Source: Episyrphus balteatus (lineage: Eukaryota > Arthropoda > Insecta > Diptera > Syrphidae). From it: a stretch of 64,000 bases of DNA. The stretch's first letter is position 1. Each line of letters begins with the position of its first letter. This document shows positions 1-12,200 of this stretch, in pieces. The stretch spans positions 79,505,150-79,569,149 of the forward strand of contig NC_079137.1 in the NCBI RefSeq assembly GCF_945859705.1, written 5' to 3'. Both the position numbers and the translations under genes were made by a program. The notes beneath the pieces are model-generated. The model searched no databases and was not told the DNA's origin. It saw nothing but the letters and a program-made list of their open reading frames with translations.

Positions 1-39
1 AACTCTTCTAAAAGAATGTTTTCTCAAAATAAAACTCAC

Positions 40-165
40 CTTGTACCAGAAATACGTTTATAGTTGTTCGGTCCATAGACAGCTAAAATGGAAACTCCTG
101 AGCCAACATTAACCAATATAAAGGGATATGGTTGGGAGAAGTCAAATGCACATATCTGGCTCTTT
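40..165 (-). CDS. fbl: fbl exon 5
   Basis: Acceptor TTAATAG ends at 166; donor GTGAGT starts at 39. Encodes KSQICAFDFSQPYPF and then LVNVGSGVSILAVYG and YKRISGT, the conserved PANK glycine-rich core. The phase joins exon 4 through a split TTA codon. The gene continues off the left edge. Confidence 0.92.
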
Positions 166-3157
166 CTATTAATTTTTTGGGTAAACAATTGTTATATAAA
201 CTTAATAAACAAGTTGTAATCAATTGGACTTACAAAATATCACTGGCATTCTCGTAAAAATAGCACTCGGTTTTGTTTTGAATCTCAGCAAAGAGAATTC
301 CTTTGATTAATGTATCTAATTCATCAAATTTAGCTAGTTTCATGTTAACTTCCTAAAAATAGTTACGGAAATTATTAATAAATTGGGGGTTGGATGGTAG
401 AAAAGGAAACTTACATCTCTGAAATTCTTTTCGAATTTATAGGCACCACCACCAGTCGCACAAACTGTTGTTACTAGTTCAGCCATACCTTTCGCTTTGG
501 CTAAGGATAAAAAGTTACCCATGTCGGAGGTTTGGAATCGAATGAAATGTAGCGAGCCACGTCGTTTGCGAATCACTACATTGTCCATCTAAAAAACAAA
601 AAAAAAAACATTTTTTTTTATTTTTTAACTATCTGTATATTTGATGTACATATAATAACTACTGAGGGGGTTTGCCTTTGGAAAGCAAAAATAACACTGG
701 ATATATAGTTTAGGACAGAAGAGCAAAGATCTCGATTGAACTAATTGAAAATAAGCAAGTTATCAAATCACTGCAAGATGAACGTATGTATGTAAGTCCA
801 ATGGTGGGTCAAACAAAAATGCCGCCAATATTGTGTCTATTAATGATAAGCGATTATGCTGCTTTGTTGTCAAGAAGGGAATTGTCAACGATTGTGAATA
901 AATATCTACGAAACTCCTTGACCTTAAAAAAATTGGAAAAATGGAATTTACTGCTGAGTCCGAACAAGTAAGCAGAAATAATGTACTTTTTCATGACAAT
1001 GATTAGCACCCAGGCGTCATAGTCCTTCGTACTAGCCATTAAGCCAACGGAATACCACGGGGCTTTAAATTCATGCTTAACTATAATCCCACTACAATCA
1101 TTGAAGAGGTGATATTAAACTAAAGAGGCCCATTAGACACTCAAGAATGGAAGTAAATTGAATTCAAGTAGGTACCGTATTGGAGTTGGTTTTTCATGTC
1201 TGCGGATTTGTTCCACTGAACCATAAATTTGGCTTAAACAAATTCAAATAAAGAGTGTAATTTTTAGAGATACATACAGTGGTGGAAAAATAATTAGAAA
1301 CACGCTCTTTCTTTTCAAAATGTTTGTATGTTCTTAATATGAATAAAAAATATTAGAAATATTTTTTAACAGAGGTATTTGAAGAGCTTGATGTTTTACT
1401 AAGGATCTCCTCTTTATTGCACCTTCTTTTTCTAAAAAGTAAGGGGTTGGTGTGTCAGGAATATTGTTAAGGACGTTTTATTATTTTTTTGGAACATGTG
1501 GCATTTTTCGAGGACTGCAACCACATTAACCAACTAATAGAAATTAGTTGGTGATAGTCCTTTTTATTAATTGTACGTTTAATTAATTGACCAAGTTTGG
1601 CAAATGTAAATGCTAAAAATCAAAAACAGGATATTTCTTAGTAATTTTTCCTCAGTGTTTCTAATTATATTTCCACACAAAATTGGACTATATTTTAGAT
1701 TTTTTGCAATATTTTTCTTTTGTTGGATAAATTCTAAATTTTTTTTCCTAAAATGTTACAAGGATTGTATCATCACTCATGTTTGCTAAAAATTTGTTAA
1801 ATATTTTGTATTTATAGTAAGAAAAAAACAACATTTTGTAAACAAAGGAGAACGTTTCTAATTATTTTGCCACCACTGTATACAATTTTTTTTTTAATAG
1901 AGTTCAAAAAATTTAATGGAATGACTGAATGCTCATAAGTTTCTTGGCTTTCAATTTTTTAATATAATAATTTCTAGCGATTGCACAATACGAATCCTAT
2001 CCTGTCGGTCAAATTTTAAGCATACCCAGTCTTATTTCGACAATAATGCGTCGGATATTGGTTTTCTAATGATCACGCATTTGGACTACAGGTCATAAAA
2101 ACTTTATTAAATTGAATATTATTCATCAAGTCCACAAAACATAAAAATTATGAATTTATTTTCATTATTTTAGTTTTCTTTCTTATTATAATAAAGTTTA
2201 GCCAGAAATAAAACGAAATGACGAAGTTTGGCAAACAGAGTGCGAATTTCGGAAATAATTTTTCATAATATTTAATATTGTTTTGATATACGTTTTTTCA
2301 TGGTAATGTGCCAAGATATACAAAAACAAAAACCAAACAATCTTCAATAGTATGACACCTAATTTGACAGTTACCTTTATCGGGAGTTCGAATTACGTTC
2401 CAGTGCCTACGGCTCGCTTAAGATCTACTCTATCGGATCGCTATTTCATTGTTTAAAGTCTTCTCTCAAGGAACAAAAGACTAGCTATTCACCCAGTCAT
2501 TATGCATACGCAAATTCTTTGTTCACCTCAATTATTTATTAATTTTAATTAAATTTAATAAGACCTGATAAAATTTTTCAACATACAAAAAAATGTTACT
2601 CATTCGCCATAGTAACTGAAATAAATACTGATGCTGTTGATATGAATATTTGAGATATATCTTCAATTTTTTTTTACGTTTCCATACTTGCAGCCAGGCT
2701 GAAAGTTTTCCTTCAATTTTAATATAATATTGGAACAACAACTTAAAGGTGCTACTACCAAATGTTTATGGCTAGAGTTACAGCTGTTTCATGGATGTCA
2801 ATCCGATCATCAGACTCCTTTACGGACTCCTTGACGGAAAAAAATTTTCGAATAAAATGAAATGATTGGCGTCCGTGAAATAGCTTTTATAAACTTATAG
2901 CTTATATACACTTGGTGGTAACACATTTAAGTAGTTGTTGTTGTTCTAATATTATATTCGTGGTATATTCATTCAACGACACTTTCCTTGCACGAAAGAA
3001 CTATTTTTTTTTTCTTAATTCATTAATTCTTTAATTTTTACTTGCGATATAGGTACTATAGGGCAAGTTTAGGATTCGTAAAAAAAATCGAACTCGAGAT
3101 AACAATTTTACATGACATTACGATGATGGAGAATGCCAAAAAAGTGGGTCCGGCAAT

Positions 3158-3218
<61 letters not shown>

Positions 3219-6200
3219 GTGTCTGTCTCTATCTGGAGCTGCAGCCTAAACGAGTGAAGTGATTTTCTTCAAAGTTGGTAGTTAGCAGTTTTTGGTGATT
3301 CCCTAGAGGGGAAATTGAAATTTTTTTTTTATGACCAAAACTAACGGTACCTGCCATATAACGGAAATAGAAAAGGTAATTTTTTTCAAAAACGGCTCTA
3401 ACGATTTTGATTAAAATTTTTGTGTGTAGTACTACACATAAGGGCCAACTTTTTAAATAAAAAAAATATTTTTTGTACCGTTATTAACGGTACCTGTCAT
3501 AGAACGGTTTTTTTCGTTTCTGAATATCTCGAACAAAATTAACCCGATTTAAATGAAAATTTTTATACAAAAGTGTGTAAGTAAAGATAATATTAAAATT
3601 TTAGAAAATTTTCAAAAAACGCATTTTTGGTTTTTTAAAAAATATTTTAAAATTTTTTTTTGAAAAATCAATTTTTTGAAAACGGATCAATGAAAAATTT
3701 TGAAATTTAGTTTTTATGTGTAAATTAATTATTTCTTCAAAATGGCATACCAAATTTTTTTTTGAAAAATGTTAAAAAAATTTTATATATAAAAAATTAT
3801 TTTTTTAAAAAACGGCTCCTACAATTTTCAAAATTTTTTTTCTAAAAATACCTTTTTATACGAGAAATAAAATGGCATATTTGTTTTTTTTTTTAAGATA
3901 TTTTAAAACGGAGTTTTATTAATTATAAAAACAGATTTAATTTTTTTATACTACTTATGAAATTTCTTCAAAATATCAAATTTTAAATTTCTTGAATAAA
4001 AAGCTTTAACATTATAGTTACTTTAAGCATAAGAGCAAGTACGTGCGACCCCAGTCGTGCAATTTATTTCATGGTGAAAAAGCCACCAAGATTATTGAAA
4101 ACTGTTATCTTAACTTGCATATTGTATAATTTACTTCGAGTCAAAATTTTGCTTTAAACACTCAAGCGACCGCTGAACATTTCTACTAGGAATGCTTAAT
4201 TTGATTGAGCGATTGCTAAAGATTTCTAAACTTGTGCAAGTTTACATGGTCAGAAAAGGATTTAAGTGGGTTGGTGGATTCATCTGCCACGGAGGGCGAG
4301 ACAGTGTAGAAGATATCTTAATAGAGTTCCTAATCGAATGATGCAAAAGCTGAATATACTTTCTTAAATCTACTTTATTTAATATAATATAATAATAAAA
4401 ATTAGGCAATTTAAATCAAATTAGGCCTTCAAACCTGCAAAAAGTAAATAAAATTGATATTGCCGATTTGCTAACGAAAACTATATTAACCTTTATATAA
4501 GAAAAAGCAACTATTAAAATATGCTATTGCAAAAAACTAATTTGATCTAGGTTAGGTTAGGTAGAAATGGCTGTCAGGAAAACAACTGACACACTTAGAC
4601 CATTTATTGGTCCGTTGTGATACCATGATTTTGTGAGGAAATTCCTCACTAATTAAACCAGTTGGAGCTTTTAATAAAGCGGTGAAGGTTGAAGATGTCA
4701 GTATTGATTAGCTCACTGGTATCTTCTAAGAAATATTTTTCCAGGTATTTTTTACGTCTACTGGAAAGGGCAGGACATGAGCAGAGAAGATGTTGGATTG
4801 TTTCTTCTTCTTCCTCATCAAGGCAACTTCTACAGAAGTCGTTAGAGATTACGCCAAGTCTTATGGCGTGTCTACCTATGAGACAGTGTCCTGTTAAGAC
4901 ACCTATTACAGAGCTGATATGCAATCTGCTTAGAGACAACAAATTTTTTGAACGTTTTGGATCTAGCCTAGGCCAGATCTGCTTGGTCGTTTGGCAAGTT
5001 ATAATGTTTGACCATCGTATGTTTGTTGCCTCTATAGCTTCTTGCTTCAGCATGAGTTTGCACGTTGCGATTGGTATACCAATATTTGCCTTATTGGGTA
5101 AAATTGGTATTAGAGTTCCATTTCTGGCGAGTTCGTCTGCTTCACAGTTTCCCAGAATATCTCTGTGACCCGGCACCCAGAAAAGGTGAATGTTAAACTG
5201 TTCTGACATCTCCATGAGAGATGATCGACAGTCGCGGGCAGTAACGGAGTTTGTGGAAACCGAAGCTAACGATTTAAGGGCGGCCTGGCTATCAGAGAAG
5301 ATGCGGATATCCGATGTAGATATCACGTTTTCTTTGAGCCAAGTCAGTACTTCTTTAATCGCCATTATTTCCGCTTGGAACACGCTGCAGTGATTAGGGA
5401 GACGGAAGGAAAGACTAACATTAAGTCTATCGGAGTAAACCCCGCCACCCACTCCGTCATTGGTTTTAGAACCATCTGTATAGAAATGAATTGAATCATC
5501 TCTTAGAAACTCGGCATTGTCCCATTCTGATCTATTTGGGATGGTGACTTCATAATTATTGCCGAAAACCAATTGTGGGGTGGTGTAGTCGGAGTGACTG
5601 TGGATTGATTCGAATGAATTCAGAATATTTGTGTGGCCAATAGAGTTATTGGTCCATTGAGAGATGGCTTGGAGTCGAATAGCAGTGCTCGCGGCCACCT
5701 GCTTGCTGAATATATCTATGGGTGGAAGATTGAGTAATATATCAAGAGCGGCGGAAGGTGTCGAACGGAGAGCTCCGCTGATGCACATGCAGGCTGAACG
5801 TTGGACTTTGCTTAACTTGTCTCGATATGTTACTTTTTCCAGAGCAGTCCACCAAACTGCTACCCCGTAAGTGAGAATAGGTCTGATGACTGCAGTGTAT
5901 AGCCAATGAGTTATTTTAGGAGATAGTCCCCATTTATTCCCTATAGCTTTTTTGCAAGAAAAGAGTGCCACTGTGGCTTTTCTTATTCTTTCTTGTATGT
6001 TGGTTTTCCAGTTTAATTTGCTATCCAAAATAAGACCCAGGTATTTGGCTTCGCTGGCAAAATTAAGTGGAACACCATTAATAGAGGGGGGGTCTAGTTG
6101 TGGAATTTTATATTTCTTTGTAAAGAGGACAAGTTCTGTTTTTTGAGGATTTACCCCCAATCCACAGTTTGTTGCCCATTTTAGTAGCTTATTTAGAGCA

Positions 6201-9200
6201 GTTTGCATTAGTTCTATTATAGTATGGAGATGTTTTCCTGATATGGCAATGGCGACGTCGTCAGCGTATGCAATCACTTTGAATCCATCTACTTCTAGAC
6301 CGACTAGTAGTTCATTAACCACTAAGTTCCACAGGAGTGGGGAGAGTACCCCTCCTTGTGGTGTACCTCTACTAACAGATCTTCTTGCTGAGAAATCTCC
6401 TAGAGTTGAGTTAATAATTCTGCTTTTCAGCATAAGGTCTATTAGCTCGCTCAGTGAGCTATCTACTTTAAGGTTCTTCAGTGCATTTGTGATTGCTATG
6501 TTGCTGACGTTGTTGAACGCGCCTTCAATATCAAGAAATGCAACTAAGGTGAACTCTTTATGATGGAGGGAATATTCAATAGTGCGCACTACAGTATGTA
6601 GTGCTGTTTCAACCGATTTCCCTTTACAATAAGCGTGTTGTGCTGTAGATATAAGATTGGGATCTATGACATTACGCAAGTGGATATCAATCATTCGTTC
6701 TAAGGTTTTAAGAAGGAATGATGATAGGCTGATAGGTCGGAGGTCTTTCGGATTGACATGAGAGAATTTGCCTGCTTTGGGTATGAATACAACTTTAACT
6801 TCTCTCCATAGGGCAGGGATGTGTTTCAATTTTACACATCCATTCAGAATTATCTCTAAGATGGGAATTAGAATATCTGAAGCCATTTGAAGTTCGGCTG
6901 GTATTATACCATCCGGTCCAGCGGATTTGTATGGTTTGAAGGCGTTGATGGCCCACTTTAGCTTCTCTCTTGTAATCAGACCAAGATTGTTTTTTGAATT
7001 TGTGTCTGGCCCTGATGGGTCGACTCTGTTTATAATGTTTGAGCTACTTGGAAAATGAGTATCTAGTAGCAAATTGAGTGATTCTTCACAGGAGTTGGTC
7101 CAGGCCCCGTTATTTGTTTTCAAGGCACTGGGCATTAAAGGGTTTGTTGAGAGAATTTTTCTTAATCTAGAGGCTTCTGAAGAGTCTTCTATTTTTTCAC
7201 AGAAATTTCTCCAAGAAGATGTTTTACATTTTCTTAGCTGTTTTTTGTAGACTTTCAGGGATTCTTTGTATAGGTCCCAGTCTGAAACATCTCTAGTGGA
7301 TTTGGCGAGATTGAAGAGTTTTCTACAAGCTTTTCTGTGCGGTTCTAGCCCTGAGTTCCACCAGTGTGGCTTCTGCTAAATTACTGGTAATTATTTTAAA
7401 TATAGTATATTCAAATTTTATGTGTTGATTTTAAATTAATGAAATTAGCTTCCAGGTTTTTTTTTCTAAAATTCAGATTTTTCCGGTAGATAAAAAAAAT
7501 AATATAATAACCTTCTCCCATAACATGAGAACTAACACAATTCTGCACTTTATGCGCACGTGAGACATTAAAAAGCCCATAAAACTAGTTGTTAATGAAT
7601 AATTGCAAAAAAAAAAAGGCGTGTTACATGCATCTCTAATAGACCTTTCTCTCATATTTATAATTCCAAAAAGCTATAAATAAATTTCTTTGTATGTTAA
7701 ATGCATTTCCATTTCGAAATACAACACACTCAATGTTATATTTTTAGCTTTAAGTTTACTTAAAGGTCATGTATGCATGATTTCAAGAGTAGGTCTGGGG
7801 TAAGTATTTTTGAAAAGGATGAATAATTTATAATTCATAGCCATCAGGATAAATTTCTATTAATTTAAAAATTCATAAGGGAATCTGTGCTTTATGGAAA
7901 GCATCTTTTATCTTTCTGTGGTTTTGTATAAGACAAAATAGCTTTGGTAAGCTTTATGGTATACTCAGGTACAAAGTCTGACGTTCGCCTTTCAATTTCA
8001 AGTGATTTTAAAAATTTTGTGAGATTTATGTAGGTGAAATATTTTATTTACGTAGTTACAACAGTCGGTTGTTGTATGACATAATAATTTTTTTGCGTCA
8101 TTTTTACAATTTGCCATTTTGTAAGCTTCAAGCACACATCACAGCCACCAATGCAAACTTTTCAAGTAGGTATGAAAAAATAAGAGGAAAGGTCTGTAAA
8201 GAGCTTTGTACCGTGCATAGTTAAGGGCTCTTGATCTAAAGTGTCCTTAAGTTGAGTGATGGTAGTTCAGGGATAGAATGATGTTATTTTGTTTCTATTT
8301 AAATTTACGTCATGAAAAATACCATTTCATAGAAATGCCTTACAGATATCATTTATTTTATTTTATTTATTATCATGTTTGTAGGACTTATTTTCCAATG
8401 ACAATTTAAACTAAAAGGTTTCCAAATTTCGAATCCTATGTAGTGTAAAAGCATCTACACATAAATTTCGAACATTCATGGTTCTTCTAAAAGAGGAACA
8501 TTTGAACTTAAGCATTGTTCTTATCATCATTGGCTTGAGCACCTGAAAGTATGCTACGAAATGAGTTGTTGATTTGTATTCCAACCCAATAAATTAGCCA
8601 ATTTGAAAGGAGTGATTTCGTACAGGTGATGTATTTGCAGTTGTTCCAAACCGCATTTTCTTAAAAAAAATATTAAGTCATTTGTGAAGAACTTAACATA
8701 CTTTTAGTCTTTTAATATTAAGTCATTTGGAAAGAACTTAACATACTTTTATGCGCTATTTTTTTTTAAATTTAATTCGTTCCATTCTCTAAGATGGTCT
8801 TGTGCTTAAAATATTAGACAGAAATCTTATTAATCATTTTTGTTTAATTTAGTTATTTCTACTAACCTGCAAATGTGTATCTCGATGGCCAGTCTTTCCA
8901 TAGGCTGAATTCTTTGTTAAATATCTTCGAATGTTGCGTAGAATTTCAGCTTCCTGATCTTGTTCATCGGGTGTTATATCTTTTGGTTCAAAATACACTA
9001 ATTTTGTCAGTGTACCTCCAATATCCATACCAAACCATGGCATTGCTGCAACAACAAAAAAATGCAAAAAATTAGTAAGTATGTAGAAGGTTCTACTGCT
9101 TGCATAGGTAAACAAAGAAATCAATATATTTTCAAAATTAACATTTTTTGTATCAGTGCCTTAAAGCGTCGGTCGTCGACGACAACAATTGTGTGCTTAT

Positions 9201-12200
9201 TACATTATTGAACAGAACATTCCAAAAGGTCTTTTAACTCCTGTATTGGTATACCTTACGTAGATAGAGGAACGTAGACAACAGAAAAAATTATAATTTG
9301 AATATCAAACAAGCACATTTAGTGCATATACTTGACTTCTGTATTTTTGAACTAATTTTTGTGTCGTACCTCCCATGTCGTAAGCACGTGGTTAAATCAG
9401 ACAGGATATAGTTTTTTTTTTTAGTTTTTGAATTATTATTGAACCCGAAATACCAAACTATTGTATAAAGGGAGTTCAACGATTTATATAATGAAAATGC
9501 ATGTTTTTTTGATTAAATTAAGCGTGCCGGGGTGTAAGGACTTTGAGTTTTGAACAATTCTCAATTAAAAAAATGTATGTTCATTGGAATTCATTAAAAA
9601 ATCGTATAATTGTTTTTGGTAGATTGCCGTGGAAGTTGGTTGGTGGAAAAGTTTGTTTTGTAAACAAATTACGGACAATACTTAATGTATTCTACACTAA
9701 ATTCTTGTAGTTACAAAAATTCAAAATTAAATAATTAAGGTTAAAGGTAACTGTTGGAATCCCCTATGTAAATTAGCAATCAAAATTTTGGCAGAAAACA
9801 AAACAACATTCAAAAAAGTAAACAAATGGTTTTAAAAAACATAAACTCGATCACAATTGAATTTTGAAATTGTATTAATATTCTTAGGTAGCTATACCCG
9901 TTTTTTGAGAAAAAGAAGGTTAAGGGTGTGAGTATAACAAAAAGAATCATTGTTTAAAACAAATCCGTTGGACGCCAAAAAACATTTAATTCGAATGAGT
10001 TTTTGTCTGAATATATTTTAAAGGCTGTAAGGGTACGACAGCATCTAACTGATGCGCCCAATGTCGTACCTGGACAAAACGCTTTGGAGTTGAGGTCACT
10101 TGAACTTTAAAGTTGTATTAACAACTTATTTCACAAAGTTTTTTAATTGAACTTATTTCAGTTTTAATTTTTGTAAACCTTTCAGCTTTAATAATTATTT
10201 TTTTTTATATTTTATAACATATTTGTGATTTTTAAACCAATATAAATATAAATTAGATGATAGGCTTGTCGCTGCGTTCCAGATAATATATTTTTTAGTG
10301 TCATATTTATAGAAGGTACGTTATGTTGTTCCAAAGTAAGATTTTTAGCTAAGAAATTTGGATTTTATAGGTTTTGAAATCCTGAAAAGAAGTTAAATAG
10401 AAGCTTTTTTTATTGTGGTATAAATGTACATTAAGGTGGTCCTTTTATTGCTTTTTGATGAAATTCCACGGTGGATGGACATCAATTAGTTCTTAAAAAA
10501 ATTATCCAATTTTTGCCTAGTCTCACGGAAAATTGCCAAAAAAATCAAAGGAAATAGCGTTTTACATGAAAATTTCCCTTTGAATCCGGGAGAGGAAGTC
10601 AAATAAAAATTTAAGAAAATTAGGGGAAATTTTTTCTCAGCACCTATCTATATCCAACCGGATCGTGGCTATCTAAATTCATGTCCCAAATTAGGACCAC
10701 CCCAATGTACATATACTTACAATTGGTTTTTATTCATAACGATAAGTGTATGATTTGGGGAAAAAGTGTAGGTTTAGTGTAAATTTATTGTGCGTTTCAC
10801 AACGGTAAAATCATATCCTGAAAATAGTGAAGAAGCTTTTAGCCCCAATTTATAGGGCTTTAAGCTTTTGAGGACCTTAACGAAGAAATGGATACCAATC
10901 AAATGTAGTTTAAAAAGTTTACCAAGAGTAAGGGTTAACAAATCGGTGATCGTCAAAACAACAAAAGTGACATTTTTATTATTTTTTAAACGAGGAAACC
11001 CTTTATTTCTGACACCGCAATCGTAGTGGAAAATTTCAAATTGTCATTACGAACGAGTTTGTTATTGAATTTCGTGATTCATAGAAAATTTCCGATACGA
11101 ATGGAATTCGTGATAGGCCTATTATATAAAAAAAAACTTCTATAAACAAATTTACCTTTAAGGAGTTTTTTTTTTGCGAAACACGTATATTTTCAACGCT
11201 TTGCCTTGTCTTGATCTTATAAGGTACATAACTGATCTTTTTATGGCAAATAAAATCTCAAGCTTACGTGTATTTTCTATGGAAAATCTTCCCACGCGGA
11301 GGGCGAGTACTTACTTACTCAAATTTTGAGGGAATTTTTCGATGGGTATTTCCAATAATATTTGGAAACTAGGATACAAAAAATGTTTACAAAAAAAAAA
11401 GCACTCTAATTAACCCGGACAATGTCCAGAGTTCGATTGGATTGAAAAGTCCAACAAATCTTGTTTTCAGATCTAAACAATTTTATCTTAAATATAAAAT
11501 ATTGAAGAGATATCGGGTTGTTCCAATAGTTTGTCTTTAATTTCCCACTAAATCTAGTGTCGCTCAGATCTAAATCTTTAAATCTGGATTTTTAGCAACA
11601 CTAATCAATCTGAATGTTAACTGTTGTTTACTTTTGATAAGTAGATAGGGATTTTTTAAATTAAAAAAGTAAATAAAATTTAAAGTTCAAGTAGATTAAG
11701 AGCCAATTCCACACTTAACACTTAAATTTAGGGAGTATAAGGTATTAAAGGTAAATTACAGTGCACGAAGCGACACCGTTGACGATGAACCCAGTATAAG
11801 TATTCGATTGTTTTTTGAGCTATAGACTCAAGAATTGAACCACCGTTTGATTTATTCTTGGCGTAGAGAAAAAATGAACACATTGAAGTTGAGATTTATA
11901 TGTATTTTATGGCTGGTCATGAGAATTCAGGAGGGCATATTCTACACGTGCCCTTAAATATTAATGAAATCTGTGACCTATACGTCGGCCCTTTGTTAGT
12001 ACAAGTTTAATGACACTTTTTATTGTATAAACTTAAAATATGTAATTATTGTGTAACTAAAAAAAAAACAGATCAACTATAATTGAGAGTTCAGCCACGG
12101 CACTGAATTAATATATTAAAAACTTTGTTTTTTTTTTTTCTAATTATTATTTAATGAACTTTGATATTTACTTAAAATTGAAATTTCTAACATCTCCTTC

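Noticed and set aside
3042..3257. 71-codon ORF with SVCLSVCLSVC repeats
   Set aside because: Translation of a (TGTC)n microsatellite.
4549..4565. TTAGG-like repeat (CTAGGTTAGGTTAGGTAG) suggesting insect telomere sequence
   Set aside because: Only about three units, located exactly at the 3' end of a LINE; a similar tail ends the LINE fragment at 31845. Flies lack TTAGG telomeres.
4689..6563. Plus-strand ORFs of 64-159 codons opposite the LINE
   Set aside because: Antisense shadows of the RT-RNase H frame.
8849..9124. 91-codon ORF starting upstream of fbl exon 2
   Set aside because: The part before MPWFG is intron; a clear acceptor lies at 9046-9047.
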